Origin: JAUZRW01 sp964549915 | Lineage (GTDB): Bacteria; Chloroflexota; Anaerolineae; Aggregatilineales; Phototrophicaceae | Direction: 5' to 3' | DNA length: 64,000 bases | Assembly: GCA_964549915.1 (NCBI GenBank) | Contig: CAZJWX010000003.1 | Span: forward strand, 106,658-170,657 | In this document: in pieces, positions 50,451-60,027 of the stretch | Layout of the letters: each line of letters opens with the position of its first letter | How positions within the stretch are numbered: position 1 is the first letter of the stretch | Notes under the pieces: model-generated | Seen by the model: the letters and a program-made list of their open reading frames with translations, nothing else | Told to the model about the DNA's origin: nothing | Databases searched by the model: none | Program-made: the position numbers and the translations under genes

Positions 50451-51980
50451 CTACGATTGTATCATCACATTCGCCATTTTCGTTGGCTCGTGCGGCAGGG
50501 TCGCCAGTTGATCCAGCTTGCGCTCCGCCAGTGGCAGCGTCATACGATGGTAAATCATGGCGGCGAACTGGCGCAGGTGCGATGAGCGCAGATTCTGCGG
50601 CTTGCGCAGCCAATCGCCCAGGCTCAACCACGTCTTGCGGCTGCGATAGTCTTTGTGGACGACTTTGTGCAACTGGCGGTAGAACTCCGTGCGGAACGGC
50701 CCCTGGTAGAGCATGGCCAGGTCTTCGCTGTCATACCAGTTTTCGCGGCTGAGTTCAGCGCGGACACGTTCGTGGAAGGGCGTCCCTGGCAGCGGGTAGC
50801 TCACGCTGATGCCGATGTCATCGGGCATGAGATCGCGCACCATTTGCAGCGTCTTTTCGATATCTTCGCGCGTTTCACCCGGATAGCCAAATTGCAGGAA
50901 GAAAGCGACTTTGACGCTGTGTTCGTGCAGCTTATTCGCAGCCTCGTAAATCTGCTCGACGGTGGTACCTTTGTCCATCGCATCCAGGATTTTCTGGCTG
51001 CCACTTTCCGCACCGATCCAGACAATTTCCGCACCTGCGCGCGCCAGTGCCGGGATCGTCTTCCCACGCAGCAGCAAATCGGCACGGTTCAGGCTCTTGA
51101 AAGGAATGTGCGCCTGATGCTCGTCCAGCAAATCCGCAAATTCTTCGATCCAGCGATCCTGAATGCCCATGATGTCATCCATGAACCAGATGCGATCCGG
51201 CGCGAAATGCTCTTTCAGCCACTTCATTTCCTGCACGACATTCAGCGGGCTGCGGCTGGTGTATTTCTGGCCCCAGATGGGTTTCGCACACCAGTTGCAG
51301 TGAAACGGGCAACCCCGCGTCGTCACCAGATTCATACTGTAACAGCCGTGATGCTCATACCAGATGGCGCGATACTTGTCCCGATCCACCAGATCCCAGG
51401 CCGGGAAGGGCAGCGCGTTCAAATCACGGATTACGGCACGCGGCGGCGTTTTGACGACCTCGCCAGCCTGCAAATACGCCAGCGACTTCACGTTATAAAG
51501 GTCGAAGTCCCCTCGCTGAATTCGGGGAGGGGATTTAGGGGTGGGGTTGAGCAAATCCAGCAGTTCCGCCAGCGTCTCCTCCCCCTCACCCAACAACACA
51601 TAATCCGCGCCCTGTTCCAGATACGCCGCCGGGTGATCGGTCATATCCGCGCCTGCGACGATGACTGTACAGCCCCGCTGCTTCGCTTGCTGGATCATCT
51701 CGAAGGCCGCTTCGCGCATCCGCAGCAAAGACATCTTGCTAAGGTAATTGAAGTTATCCTCGAAGATCACGGCGTATTTTGGCTGATGCTGATCCAGCGC
51801 CGCCGCCCACTCCTGAGTAGAGTGCGCCAGCATGGCATCGAAGAGCGCTACATCATAGCCACGTTCGCGCAGATACGACGCTGCATAGAGCGTCCCCAAT
51901 GGCGGGAAGGGCTGCATCGCCTGCCAGAGTTTTTCATCAAAGCGTAAGTAATAGGATTGTCCGAAGAGAATTTGGGTCAT
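50451..51980 (-). CDS. B12-binding radical SAM protein, BchE-like, copy 2
   Basis: A 509-residue paralogue of the copy at 47.7 kb. Cobalamin domain PPLGTLYAASYLRERGYDVA and VIVAGADMTDHPAAYLEQGA, cluster motif C224-PFH-C228-NW-C231, then DRIWFMDDIMGIQDRW, KSLNRADLLLRGKTIP and IVWIGAESGSQKILDAMDKG. Residues about 145-160 (NPTPKSPPRIQRGDFD) are encoded by a palindromic repeat that lies between the two domains and is absent from copy 1. ATG 51980 is used; a TTG 12 bases earlier is open. Confidence 0.9.
   Translation of the reverse strand: MTQILFGQSYYLRFDEKLWQAMQPFPPLGTLYAASYLRERGYDVALFDAMLAHSTQEWAAALDQHQPKYAVIFEDNFNYLSKMSLLRMREAAFEMIQQAKQRGCTVIVAGADMTDHPAAYLEQGADYVLLGEGEETLAELLDLLNPTPKSPPRIQRGDFDLYNVKSLAYLQAGEVVKTPPRAVIRDLNALPFPAWDLVDRDKYRAIWYEHHGCYSMNLVTTRGCPFHCNWCAKPIWGQKYTSRSPLNVVQEMKWLKEHFAPDRIWFMDDIMGIQDRWIEEFADLLDEHQAHIPFKSLNRADLLLRGKTIPALARAGAEIVWIGAESGSQKILDAMDKGTTVEQIYEAANKLHEHSVKVAFFLQFGYPGETREDIEKTLQMVRDLMPDDIGISVSYPLPGTPFHERVRAELSRENWYDSEDLAMLYQGPFRTEFYRQLHKVVHKDYRSRKTWLSLGDWLRKPQNLRSSHLRQFAAMIYHRMTLPLAERKLDQLATLPHEPTKMANVMIQS
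51505..51546. repeat. Palindromic G/C-run repeat inserted in a coding region
   Basis: About 42 bases with TCCCCTC and GAGGGGA arms around a 12-base centre followed by a run TTTAGGGGTGGGG. The unit looks like the dispersed palindromes of form CCCCTAAATCCCCTCCCC common in some bacterial genomes. It sits in frame within radical SAM copy 2; I found no second copy in this window. Confidence 0.55.
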
Positions 51981-52031
51981 GAGGTATACCAATAAACGAC
52001 GGTCAGTTCATCACAATATACGGTAGCCGCG

Positions 52032-53192
52032 CTAGAAAAAGATGAACCGTTTGGCATTCGGTAGCTCATCCACTTCCAGCCCCGGCTCCTTGAGTGTACA
52101 ACGATGCACCTGTCGTGCCAAACGCACATTCATGCGTTTCTCTACGCCATCCAGGGTACAGGCGATGGTTTGAATGTGCGGAAATTTCGCCATGAGTTCA
52201 GGATCGCCAATTTGCGGGATGCCATCGCGCATGACAGCAGCCAGACACTGCCTTGTAACCGAATCATTGCGCATTTCTAGAATACAATAGTCCGCAGAGG
52301 GAGCCGATGCCCCTACAATCTTCGCTCCACCCTGGGACACACCAGTCAGTACCCGGCGGTTGACACCTGTGTAGGATGCGAACGCCTCTAGCTCGTCCCA
52401 CCAATTGCCTGTCGCTGTCAGACGAGAGTCACTACCAATCGCCAGATGTAAGCTAGCTGGCTCAACCTTTAAACTGCTGGCATTCAAGGTTATACCCAAC
52501 AAGTACCTATTGGTGGATGGGCAGATAACCAATCCCCGGACGGTGTTCGCAGCATCAGCAAGGTCTTCTTCACTCATGCCGACCCCATGCACGATGACCG
52601 TATTCTGACCCACACAGCCCAACTTTTTCAGCCGCTGATACTCGCCTGTTGCGATTTCATCCGTGCCTTCTGCGAGGTGGATAAACCAGGGCCAGTCTTT
52701 GGGCGTGCTGCGATAACTGCGGATGATCTCCGCTTCTGTGTTGAAGTGCAGAGAGTGCGCCCACCCGTAATTCTTCAGCACACGAATGGGAAAATCACGG
52801 CGGTACATTTCAGGATATTTAGGGCCGTGATGTGCGACCGTCGTCGCGCCGCAAAGCAGGTTTTTCAGCCCACCGATGAAAAGCCGATCCCATAGAGGAA
52901 CACTGCGCAGAGACTGAAACGGTTCTTCGTTCAAACGGGCATTGAGGTCTTCACCCCATTGATGGGCGTTGTCGTACACATCACGAAATTTCGTGCGCGG
53001 ATAGTGATTCAGTTCGAGATGGTCATGCGCGTTAATCAATCCCGGAAAAAGCGTGTAGCCTTCGAGGTCAATCACGAGCGCATCATTGGGTTTTTCTGCC
53101 ACGATGCGCCCGTTTTCGATAGAGAGGTCACGCTGCGCAGTTTCTTCAAGGTTCCAGACCTGCGTCCCTCGGATGTGCAGCGGTTGGCTCAT
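52032..53192 (-). CDS. Amidohydrolase-superfamily metal-dependent hydrolase
   Basis: A 386-residue protein with a dihydroorotase/TrzA-type layout: an N-terminal beta sandwich, metal motif FPGLINAHDHLELN (H-x-H), HLAEG, VHGVGMSEEDLA and an Asp loop AIGSDSRLT. Members deaminate or hydrolyse cyclic amides, guanine, or chlorinated triazines; the sequence does not fix the substrate. The start overlaps the end of the methyltransferase by four bases, and it lies upstream of radical SAM copy 2 on the same strand. Confidence 0.85.
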   Translation of the reverse strand: MSQPLHIRGTQVWNLEETAQRDLSIENGRIVAEKPNDALVIDLEGYTLFPGLINAHDHLELNHYPRTKFRDVYDNAHQWGEDLNARLNEEPFQSLRSVPLWDRLFIGGLKNLLCGATTVAHHGPKYPEMYRRDFPIRVLKNYGWAHSLHFNTEAEIIRSYRSTPKDWPWFIHLAEGTDEIATGEYQRLKKLGCVGQNTVIVHGVGMSEEDLADAANTVRGLVICPSTNRYLLGITLNASSLKVEPASLHLAIGSDSRLTATGNWWDELEAFASYTGVNRRVLTGVSQGGAKIVGASAPSADYCILEMRNDSVTRQCLAAVMRDGIPQIGDPELMAKFPHIQTIACTLDGVEKRMNVRLARQVHRCTLKEPGLEVDELPNAKRFIFF

Positions 53193-53971
53193 GCGCGTTG
53201 GTAGACCTGCACGATGAACTCGGCCTGGTCGGTGTGGGCGGCCTCACGATCCCCGGCGAAATGCTCGTCAATCGCCGCGTAAACGGCATCCAGGCCGCGC
53301 TGCCAGGTTTCGTCATCCATGATCCAGGTGCTCGACCATTGGCGCTTCTCGATGCGCTCCACAAAATCGGAGAGGCGAGCCACATTGTTGAAGGCGAAAG
53401 CTGCTTCACGGACGGGCACCCAGCCCGCATCGGTGATCGCGCCGTCCACCCGATCCCAACGGCTGGCTCCCGTCGCAGGGTCGGGACGAGTCGCGCGGTT
53501 CCAGGCATCAACAACCTCCTGGAAGCGTCGCCCGCTGTTGTGCTTGTTGCGCATATGGACGAAGACGCCATCTCCTTTGACAACGCGCATGATCTCCTGT
53601 GCGACACGCATCGGTTCAGCGACAACATGCAGCACATGCGTGATGTAGGCCGCATCGAATTGGGCGGTGGCGAAGGGCATGAAATGGGCATCGGCGGTGC
53701 TCAGGCGAATGGGTTCGCCGTTTTGCTTGGCACGCAGCTTACTCATCATCCGCCAGGAAATGTCAAATCCGGTGATGCTGCCAACATGCGGGGCCAATGG
53801 GAGGGCGATTCTGCCCGTACCGATGCCGACTTCCAGAAGCTGGCTCTGCTTTGTGAAACCGACTGTTTCCGCGATGAACGCCCCCACCTGCGGCGCAACA
53901 CCGCCGGGAAAGCCTCGAGAGCGATCATAGTATTCGGCAGCACGATCGAAGTTGATGGATTGTTGTGGCAC
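53189..53971 (-). CDS. Class I SAM-dependent methyltransferase
   Basis: A 260-residue enzyme: INFDRAAEYYDRSRGFPGG at the start, motif I LLEVGIGTGRIALPLAPHVG, motif II LSTADAHFMPFATAQFDAAY and post-II QEIMRVVKGDGVFVHM. Like the UbiE/BioC class. GTG at 53971 has GGGAG seven bases upstream and is preferred to an in-frame TTG at 53989. Translationally coupled (ATGA) to the amidohydrolase. Confidence 0.85.
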   Translation of the reverse strand: MPQQSINFDRAAEYYDRSRGFPGGVAPQVGAFIAETVGFTKQSQLLEVGIGTGRIALPLAPHVGSITGFDISWRMMSKLRAKQNGEPIRLSTADAHFMPFATAQFDAAYITHVLHVVAEPMRVAQEIMRVVKGDGVFVHMRNKHNSGRRFQEVVDAWNRATRPDPATGASRWDRVDGAITDAGWVPVREAAFAFNNVARLSDFVERIEKRQWSSTWIMDDETWQRGLDAVYAAIDEHFAGDREAAHTDQAEFIVQVYQRA

Positions 53972-54022
53972 AGCGCATCTCCCTGTCAATGATGAGGGCG
54001 CAAACTCGTTGCGCCCCAGGAC

Positions 54023-54331
54023 TCAATCTTCTTCGTAGTCGTGGTTCAGCGATGGAATACCTTTGACGGCATCCTCGCCGAATTTGTCGCGGAGTTGCTT
54101 GCGCAGTCTGGGCGATTCTTCCGCCCATTTCGCCTGTAGTTGTTCCTTGCTCGCTTTCTTTCCATCCCCGGCGTGCGCACGCATCCCCTGGGCGATCGTC
54201 GGTGCGCTGTTGATGACCCGCTTCACATCTTTCGACTCGCACTCCGGGCATTCGGGCACGGGCGCGTTGATCCGATGTTCTTCCGTGAACTCGTAACCGC
54301 AGGCATTGCAGCGATAATCATAGTTCGGCAT
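54023..54331 (-). CDS. FmdB-type zinc ribbon protein
   Basis: A 102-residue protein. Residues 1-42 are a FmdB/CxxC_CxxC_SSSS zinc ribbon: YDYRCNACGYEFTEEH and PECPECESKDVKRVI. The remaining 60 residues are charged and helical. FmdB proteins are linked to amide or formamide metabolism regulation but mostly uncharacterised. It lies upstream of the methyltransferase-amidohydrolase pair on the same strand. Confidence 0.88.
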   Translation of the reverse strand: MPNYDYRCNACGYEFTEEHRINAPVPECPECESKDVKRVINSAPTIAQGMRAHAGDGKKASKEQLQAKWAEESPRLRKQLRDKFGEDAVKGIPSLNHDYEED

Positions 54332-54407
54332 GAATTTCCTGCCTCCGTTCTATCTGTGCCCCAGTCTGCGCCCCAGTATAGCCGGAGAACATCAACAGTG
54401 CATCAAA

Positions 54408-55355
54408 TCAGCCCAGTCGAATGCGCGGATTGAGCAGGGCGTAGATCAAGTCCGCCAGCAGGTTCGCAATCGCGAAGACGAAGACGATGATGAAGGCCAC
54501 CGCCTGCAAGACGGGAATGTTCTTCTGCTCTACCGCACGCACCAGTTCTGACCCCATGCCGGGATAGTTGAAGATATTTTCGATGACGACCAGCCCACCC
54601 ATTAGCCAACCAATGCTGATGGCAATTACGGTGATGGTCGGCAGCAGGGCGTTGCGCAGCACATGCTTGATGATAACTGTGCGCCGGGAGAGACCTTTGA
54701 GCGTCGCCGTGCGTACATAAGACTTCTTCAATTCGTCGATCATGCCCGCGCGTGCCATGCGTGTCACATAGCCGATCAACACCAGACTCGCCGTCAGGGC
54801 GGGAAGCGTCAGAATCCGAATCCAGTCGATCAAGAGCATGTTCTCTTGCACGCGCGAGGTCGTATCGAACCAGCCCAGGCCGAGCGCGAAGATATTCACA
54901 AAGACAATCCCGCTCACAAATTCCGGCAGCCCCACCACAGACAGCGACACGACCGAAATCAAATTGTCCAGCCAGGTGTCCCGCGCCAGCGCAGCGATGA
55001 CTCCCAGGAAGATCGAGAGCGGAACCGCAATCAACAGCGTGAAACCGGCCAGCCGCAGCGAATTTACCATGCGTTCGACCACGAGAGGCCGCACAGGCGG
55101 GTTGCCTGCGGTGAATGAGTCACCCCAGTCACCGACTACGAAGCCACCCAACCAGTTGATGTACTGCACCGGAACCGGGTCATCCAGGCCGAAGCGCTCA
55201 TTGAATTCGGTGATGGCGCTGGGAGACGCATCGCGCCCCAATACCAGCCGCGCCACATCACCGGGCAGAAGCTGCGTCAGCGCGAAGATAATCAGCGATG
55301 TGATGACCAGTGTCAGGATCAGCAGCAGTAACCGTCGTACGAGGTATTGTGCCAT
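54408..55355 (-). CDS. Peptide ABC transporter permease, DppB/OppB type
   Basis: A 315-residue permease with six helices. The start MAQYLVRRLLLLILTLVITS and the coupling-helix region YVRTATLKGLSRRTVIIKHV and LPTITVIAISIGWLMGGLVV are diagnostic. It forms the channel with the second permease. ATG 55355 follows GGAGG; a long upstream extension lies inside the ATPase gene. Last gene of the importer operon on the minus strand. Confidence 0.92.
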   Translation of the reverse strand: MAQYLVRRLLLLILTLVITSLIIFALTQLLPGDVARLVLGRDASPSAITEFNERFGLDDPVPVQYINWLGGFVVGDWGDSFTAGNPPVRPLVVERMVNSLRLAGFTLLIAVPLSIFLGVIAALARDTWLDNLISVVSLSVVGLPEFVSGIVFVNIFALGLGWFDTTSRVQENMLLIDWIRILTLPALTASLVLIGYVTRMARAGMIDELKKSYVRTATLKGLSRRTVIIKHVLRNALLPTITVIAISIGWLMGGLVVIENIFNYPGMGSELVRAVEQKNIPVLQAVAFIIVFVFAIANLLADLIYALLNPRIRLG

Positions 55356-55357
55356 GT

Positions 55358-57427
55358 TCAGGACTCCTCCACCGGGGGTTTGCGCTGTACTTCGCCCAGT
55401 TCTTCCAGCGGGATGTGGCACAGAATCTGATGACCTTCTTCTGTGCGGCGCAGCGGCGGACGTTCGTTCATGCAAATGTCCCCCAGGAAGCGCGGACAGC
55501 GCGTGTGGAAGGGGCAGCCTGTGGGCTTGTTGCGCGGGCTGGGAATATCCCCTTCCAGACGGATCTCGCCCCCTTTACGTGTGGGATCAGGCAGCGGAAT
55601 CGCCGAGAGCAGCGCCTCGGTATAGGGATGCAGCGGCGGGTCGTAGACTCGCTCCGCTGGCCCTTGCTCCATAACCTCACCGAGGTACATCACCACGACC
55701 CAATCCGCCAGGTAACGAATCACTTCCAGATCGTGCGAGATGAAAATGTAGGACGCATGGCGCTCTGCACGCAAGTCTTTCAGCAAATTGAGGATGGTCG
55801 CCTGCACGGAAACATCCAGCGAAGAAGTCGGCTCGTCCGCGATAATCAGCGCCGGGTCAGCGATGAAGGCGCGTGCGATGGCAACACGCTGCTTTTCGCC
55901 GCCGCTGAGCTGCCCAGGATAGCGCGAGGCATAGGCCGCCGTCAGGCCAACTGCATCCAACACTTCGGCGACGCGCTCGCGAACTTCAGCATTTTTCACC
56001 TTGCCACCCCTGAGCGAGCGGTAGGTGCGCCCCACAGCCTGCCCCACCGTCTGGTACGGGTTCAACGAGTCGTTGGGATTCTGGAAGATCATCCGCAGGT
56101 TACGCAGGGTGTCCCGGCTGCGTCCGCGCAAGTCCAGCGTGAGCGGTTCGCCCATCAATTCCAGTTCGCCCTCATCTGCACTGGATAGCGCGACGATAGC
56201 ACGGGCCAGGGTCGTCTTGCCGCTGCCGCTCTCACCAACCAGCCCCAGGGTATTCGCCGAAGCCACTTGCAGCGAAATATCCTGCACAGCCTGCACATAA
56301 CGCTCTTCTTGCCCCATCAACCGATCCAGCAGCGTGTATTCACCGAAGCGCTTGCTGATGTGGTTCGCGCTGAGGACGGGCTTCGCGTGCCCATTGCCAT
56401 TGACCGGGGCAAATTTCCCCTGCGGACGATTGCGCGGGATCACCTCACCACTGTCGATCTCTTGCCAGCGCCAACAGCGCCCGAGCCGATCGCCGACCGT
56501 CACTTCCAATGGCGGCTTCTCTGCAAAACACTTGTCAATCGCTACCGGGCAGCGATCCGCAAAAACGCAGGCATTCGTGCGCTCGGCCAATGAAGGAGCC
56601 ACACCTTCAATAGTAGAAAGGCGCGAGATGTCATCGTCGGCATAGCTGGGGAGGCTGGCGATCAGCCCTGCTGTATAGGGATGCAGTGGTTTGGCGAACA
56701 ATTCCTCGACCGAGGCCGTCTCCATAATTTCACCCGCGTACAGCACCGTCACATAATCGCAGAGCTGGGCGACTGTGCCGAGATCGTGTGAGACGTACAG
56801 CGCCGCAGCCTCTTCGGTCTTGATGAGTTCGCGTACGAGATCGAGGATTACAGCCTGCGTGGTCACATCCAGCGCAGTCGTCGGCTCATCCAGAATCAGC
56901 AGCTTGGGACGGGTACTCAGCGCCATCGCGACCATCACCCGCTGCTGCATCCCACCGCTGAGCTGGTGCGGATAGCGCCTGAGAATCTGTTTTGGATCGG
57001 CAATTTTGACTTTTTCCAGCGCTTCAGCAGCGGCCTTACGGGCTTCCTGCCCCGATAGCCCCAGATGCAGCTTCGTCAGTTCTCCCATCTGGTCGCCGAT
57101 GGTCAATGACGGATTCAGCGAATCGAGCGGATTCTGCGGAACGAGGCTGATGTCTCGCCCCCAAATCTGGCGCATGTGCTCGATGGGCGCGTGGGCGATG
57201 TCTTCCCCATTGAACCAGATTTCGCCCGCCGAAATGCGCGAGTTCGACGCCAGGTAGCGCATCATGCCCAGACCAAGCGTCGATTTTCCACTGCCGCTTT
57301 CGCCAACGAGGCCGTGAATTTGCAGCGGATTGATGGTGAGATCGATATCGCAAACGGCGTTCAACCATCTCTTGCCAATGCGATAGTCAATCGAGAGATT
57401 CTGTGCAGAGATTACAGGGTCTACCAT
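55358..57427 (-). CDS. Fused peptide ABC transporter ATPase (DppD-DppF in one protein)
   Basis: A 689-residue protein with two ATPase modules. NBD1 has Walker A GESGSGKST (42-50), signature LSGGMQQRVMVAMALS and Walker B LLILDEPTTALD. NBD2 has GESGSGKTT, LSGGEKQRVAIARAF and LIIADEPTSSLD. Both end with the oligopeptide-type C-terminal cysteine region (CVFADRCPVAIDKC, CPFHTRCPRFLGDIC) that may hold a cluster. In most bacteria these are two proteins. It powers uptake of peptides. Confidence 0.93.
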   Translation of the reverse strand: MVDPVISAQNLSIDYRIGKRWLNAVCDIDLTINPLQIHGLVGESGSGKSTLGLGMMRYLASNSRISAGEIWFNGEDIAHAPIEHMRQIWGRDISLVPQNPLDSLNPSLTIGDQMGELTKLHLGLSGQEARKAAAEALEKVKIADPKQILRRYPHQLSGGMQQRVMVAMALSTRPKLLILDEPTTALDVTTQAVILDLVRELIKTEEAAALYVSHDLGTVAQLCDYVTVLYAGEIMETASVEELFAKPLHPYTAGLIASLPSYADDDISRLSTIEGVAPSLAERTNACVFADRCPVAIDKCFAEKPPLEVTVGDRLGRCWRWQEIDSGEVIPRNRPQGKFAPVNGNGHAKPVLSANHISKRFGEYTLLDRLMGQEERYVQAVQDISLQVASANTLGLVGESGSGKTTLARAIVALSSADEGELELMGEPLTLDLRGRSRDTLRNLRMIFQNPNDSLNPYQTVGQAVGRTYRSLRGGKVKNAEVRERVAEVLDAVGLTAAYASRYPGQLSGGEKQRVAIARAFIADPALIIADEPTSSLDVSVQATILNLLKDLRAERHASYIFISHDLEVIRYLADWVVVMYLGEVMEQGPAERVYDPPLHPYTEALLSAIPLPDPTRKGGEIRLEGDIPSPRNKPTGCPFHTRCPRFLGDICMNERPPLRRTEEGHQILCHIPLEELGEVQRKPPVEES

Positions 57428-57435
57428 AGAGGGGT

Positions 57436-58410
57436 TTACTCTCGTCCAGATTCATTACGGAATACACGGCGCAAGCCGTCGGCCATCAAGTTGATGCTCA
57501 CAATCAGGAGCGCAATCGCTGCCACCGGGAACCACAGCGTCCAGGGGGCAGTTGACGCGAAGTCACGTGCATCCAGCACCATGCGCCCCCATTCGGGCGA
57601 TGGCGGTTGCACACCCAACCCCAGGAAGCCCAACGACGCGACCAGGAAGATGGCGTAGGAGAGGCGCAGCGACGCTTCGACCACCAGGGCCGGCAGCACG
57701 CTCGGGAAAATCTCGCCAAAGAGGATGTACGAGGTCGGCTCACCACGCAGCTTGGCAGCTTCCACATAGCCCGAATCACGCACGTTGAGCGTCGCACTGC
57801 GCACCACGCGCATCACAATCGGCACGTAGAGCAGCACAATGACGATCGTCAGGCTGATGGCCGTCGCGCCGACAGCATCGACCAACGGCTCTAGCAATAC
57901 CACCTCAGTGTCATTCAGCACCGGAACCAGTGTCGTGAGCATCACCAACGCCAGTACCAATGCCGGAATCGCCAGTAAGCTGTCCATCAAGCGCGAAATC
58001 ACTTCATCGACCCAGCCGCCGGAGTAGCCACTGACCAGCCCGATGACCGTGCCAATTGTGACGGCAATGGCCGTCGCAACGGCGGGCAAGCCGATGGTAT
58101 CGCGCGCACCCCAGAGCAAACGACTGAGCACATCACGCCCGCGGCTGTCTGTACCCAGCGGATATTCCACCGACGGTGGCGTATTGCGCAGCGCCGCACG
58201 ATCATCGCCACGTTGTACTTCGTCGAAATCATAGGGAGCAATCGCAGGGCCTGCGAAGGCAATCACGATGAAGAGCAATACGAGGATCAAGCTGACGAAG
58301 GCCACCGGGTATTTCGCCATCTCGCGGAAGAAATTCAGTATGCCGCGCAGCCATCGTATAAGGAAAAATGGAGTCCCGGAGGACTCCATCGGAGTGACAG
58401 ATTGTGTCAT
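57436..58410 (-). CDS. Peptide ABC transporter permease, DppC/OppC type
   Basis: A 324-residue permease with an N-terminal helix and five more. EYPLGTDSRGRDVLSRLLWG and the coupling region VEAAKLRGEPTSYILFGEIF with FLGLGVQPPSPEWGRMV are diagnostic of the family. Starts three bases after the binding-protein stop. Confidence 0.92.
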   Translation of the reverse strand: MTQSVTPMESSGTPFFLIRWLRGILNFFREMAKYPVAFVSLILVLLFIVIAFAGPAIAPYDFDEVQRGDDRAALRNTPPSVEYPLGTDSRGRDVLSRLLWGARDTIGLPAVATAIAVTIGTVIGLVSGYSGGWVDEVISRLMDSLLAIPALVLALVMLTTLVPVLNDTEVVLLEPLVDAVGATAISLTIVIVLLYVPIVMRVVRSATLNVRDSGYVEAAKLRGEPTSYILFGEIFPSVLPALVVEASLRLSYAIFLVASLGFLGLGVQPPSPEWGRMVLDARDFASTAPWTLWFPVAAIALLIVSINLMADGLRRVFRNESGRE

Positions 58411-58413
58411 GGC

Positions 58414-60027
58414 TTACCCGCCGATAGTCACGCTGTCAAAGTCGGTGCGTCCGGGGAAGGGATGCATTTCCAGCCCCTGCACGCTGTTGGCATAGGCACC
58501 CGCCACCGGGCGGAAGAACGGCACGATGATTGGGCCTTCTTCGGCGAAAATCTGGCTGATTTCCGCGTAGATTTCCGCACGAGCGGCGGGGTCACTGGTC
58601 TGCGCAGCTTCCGCAGCCAGTTCGTCCAGGCGCTCATTGCTCCAGTGTGCTTCGTTGAAGGGTGCGCCAGTGGTGTAGGCCACACTCAGGTATTCCTGCG
58701 GCGTCGGGCGCGTGCCCCAGCCCGTCAGGCCGAGGTCAACCGTGAGCCATTCGTTATCACCATAGTACACATTTTCTGGGCGAATGATGAGTTCCACGTT
58801 GATGCAGCCTTCTTCCCACTGCTGCGCCATGAATTCCGCCAGCAGCGGATATTCGAAGGCTTCCACGACGTAGAATTCAGCTTCAATCGTCGGTGTGCCG
58901 CCATTGTCGACCACGAAGGGGCTGTCGGGATTATCCGCAGCGTATTCTGCAATCAGCTCGCAAGCCGCGACCGGATCGTATTCCGACGGCTGCTCGTTGT
59001 AGAGCGGTCCATAGACCGGGCCAATCGGATCATTGTTGCCAACGGTGCCCTGCCCGCCGAGTACATCGATGTTCAGCAGTTCGCGGTCGGTAGCCAGCTT
59101 GAAGGCCTGACGTACGCGCACATCTTCGCCGATGCTGCCTTCGTCAGCACGCAGACGGATGACCGGGTGCGTGTTGGTGGCGGCGTTGACGATGGTGATG
59201 TCCTCTGCACCTTCCAGTGTCGGCAGCAATGCAGTGTCGATCTTGTAGATGAAATCGACTTCGCCATTGCGCAGTGCATCTACCTGGGTGTTCACATCGT
59301 TGATGAAGATCATCTCGATGCCACTCAGTTCCGGCGCACCGGCCCAGTAATCTTCATACGCAGCGAGGGTGATGCCTTCGCCTGCGTCAAATTCGGTGAT
59401 GCGGAAGGGACCTGTGCCGTTGAAATTGGCGAGGCTGCCATCTTCGCCGATCACGTTCGGGCTGGTCTGCCCATCCTGAAGGATAGGCGCGAAGCGAGAA
59501 GCCACACCGAAGAGGAAATCTGCATTAGGGGCATCCAACGTGAAGACAACCGTGCTGTCGTCTGCGGCTTCCACTGTCCAGGTCGGCTCGAAGATCGGAT
59601 TGCCTTCTTCATCCTCGCCTACGGTCTCCTGGCCCAGCAGACCAACAGCCGACGAACCGACTTCCACAAGACGGTTGAAGGTGAAGACGACATCCGCAGC
59701 CGTCAGGGGGCTGCCATCGTGGAACGTCACGCCTTCCACAAGATTGAAGGTGTAAGTCAGGCCGTCTTCGCTGATGTCCCAGCTTTCAGCAAGGCTCGGA
59801 GCCAGGTCGCCGCTGGGGAGGATTTCGATGAGATAATCGTAAATGTGGCGGTTGATGAGCACTTCATCATCCGAACTGCCCGTCGCAGGATCGAGGTTGA
59901 CGGGTTCCAGCATACCCACACGCAGCACCGATTCGTCCTGTGCCTGCAAGCCAGCTACGCCAAAAAACAACACTGCTACACCAAATAGCAGCAGCCCACT
60001 ACGAAGAATCTTCGGATTGGGGAGCAT
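58414..60027 (-). CDS. Peptide ABC transporter substrate-binding protein
   Basis: A 537-residue extracytoplasmic binding protein of family 5 (SBP_bac_5). Signal peptide SGLLLFGVAVLFFGVAGLQA with no lipobox Cys, so it is not a lipoprotein. Family signature DLAPSLAESWDISEDGLTYT, FHDGSPLTAADVVFTFNRLV, FNGTGPFRITEF and a late RPTPQEYLSVAYTTGAPFN. It captures peptides and delivers them to the permeases. ATG 60027 has GGAGG five bases upstream. First gene of the operon dpp(A-C-DF-B). The 156 bases before it hold no further feature that I can support. Confidence 0.9.
   Translation of the reverse strand: MLPNPKILRSGLLLFGVAVLFFGVAGLQAQDESVLRVGMLEPVNLDPATGSSDDEVLINRHIYDYLIEILPSGDLAPSLAESWDISEDGLTYTFNLVEGVTFHDGSPLTAADVVFTFNRLVEVGSSAVGLLGQETVGEDEEGNPIFEPTWTVEAADDSTVVFTLDAPNADFLFGVASRFAPILQDGQTSPNVIGEDGSLANFNGTGPFRITEFDAGEGITLAAYEDYWAGAPELSGIEMIFINDVNTQVDALRNGEVDFIYKIDTALLPTLEGAEDITIVNAATNTHPVIRLRADEGSIGEDVRVRQAFKLATDRELLNIDVLGGQGTVGNNDPIGPVYGPLYNEQPSEYDPVAACELIAEYAADNPDSPFVVDNGGTPTIEAEFYVVEAFEYPLLAEFMAQQWEEGCINVELIIRPENVYYGDNEWLTVDLGLTGWGTRPTPQEYLSVAYTTGAPFNEAHWSNERLDELAAEAAQTSDPAARAEIYAEISQIFAEEGPIIVPFFRPVAGAYANSVQGLEMHPFPGRTDFDSVTIGG

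Noticed and set aside
58213..59988. A 591-codon open frame on the plus strand opposite the peptide-binding protein
   Set aside because: Its translation is compositionally odd and the minus strand clearly encodes a family 5 binding protein.
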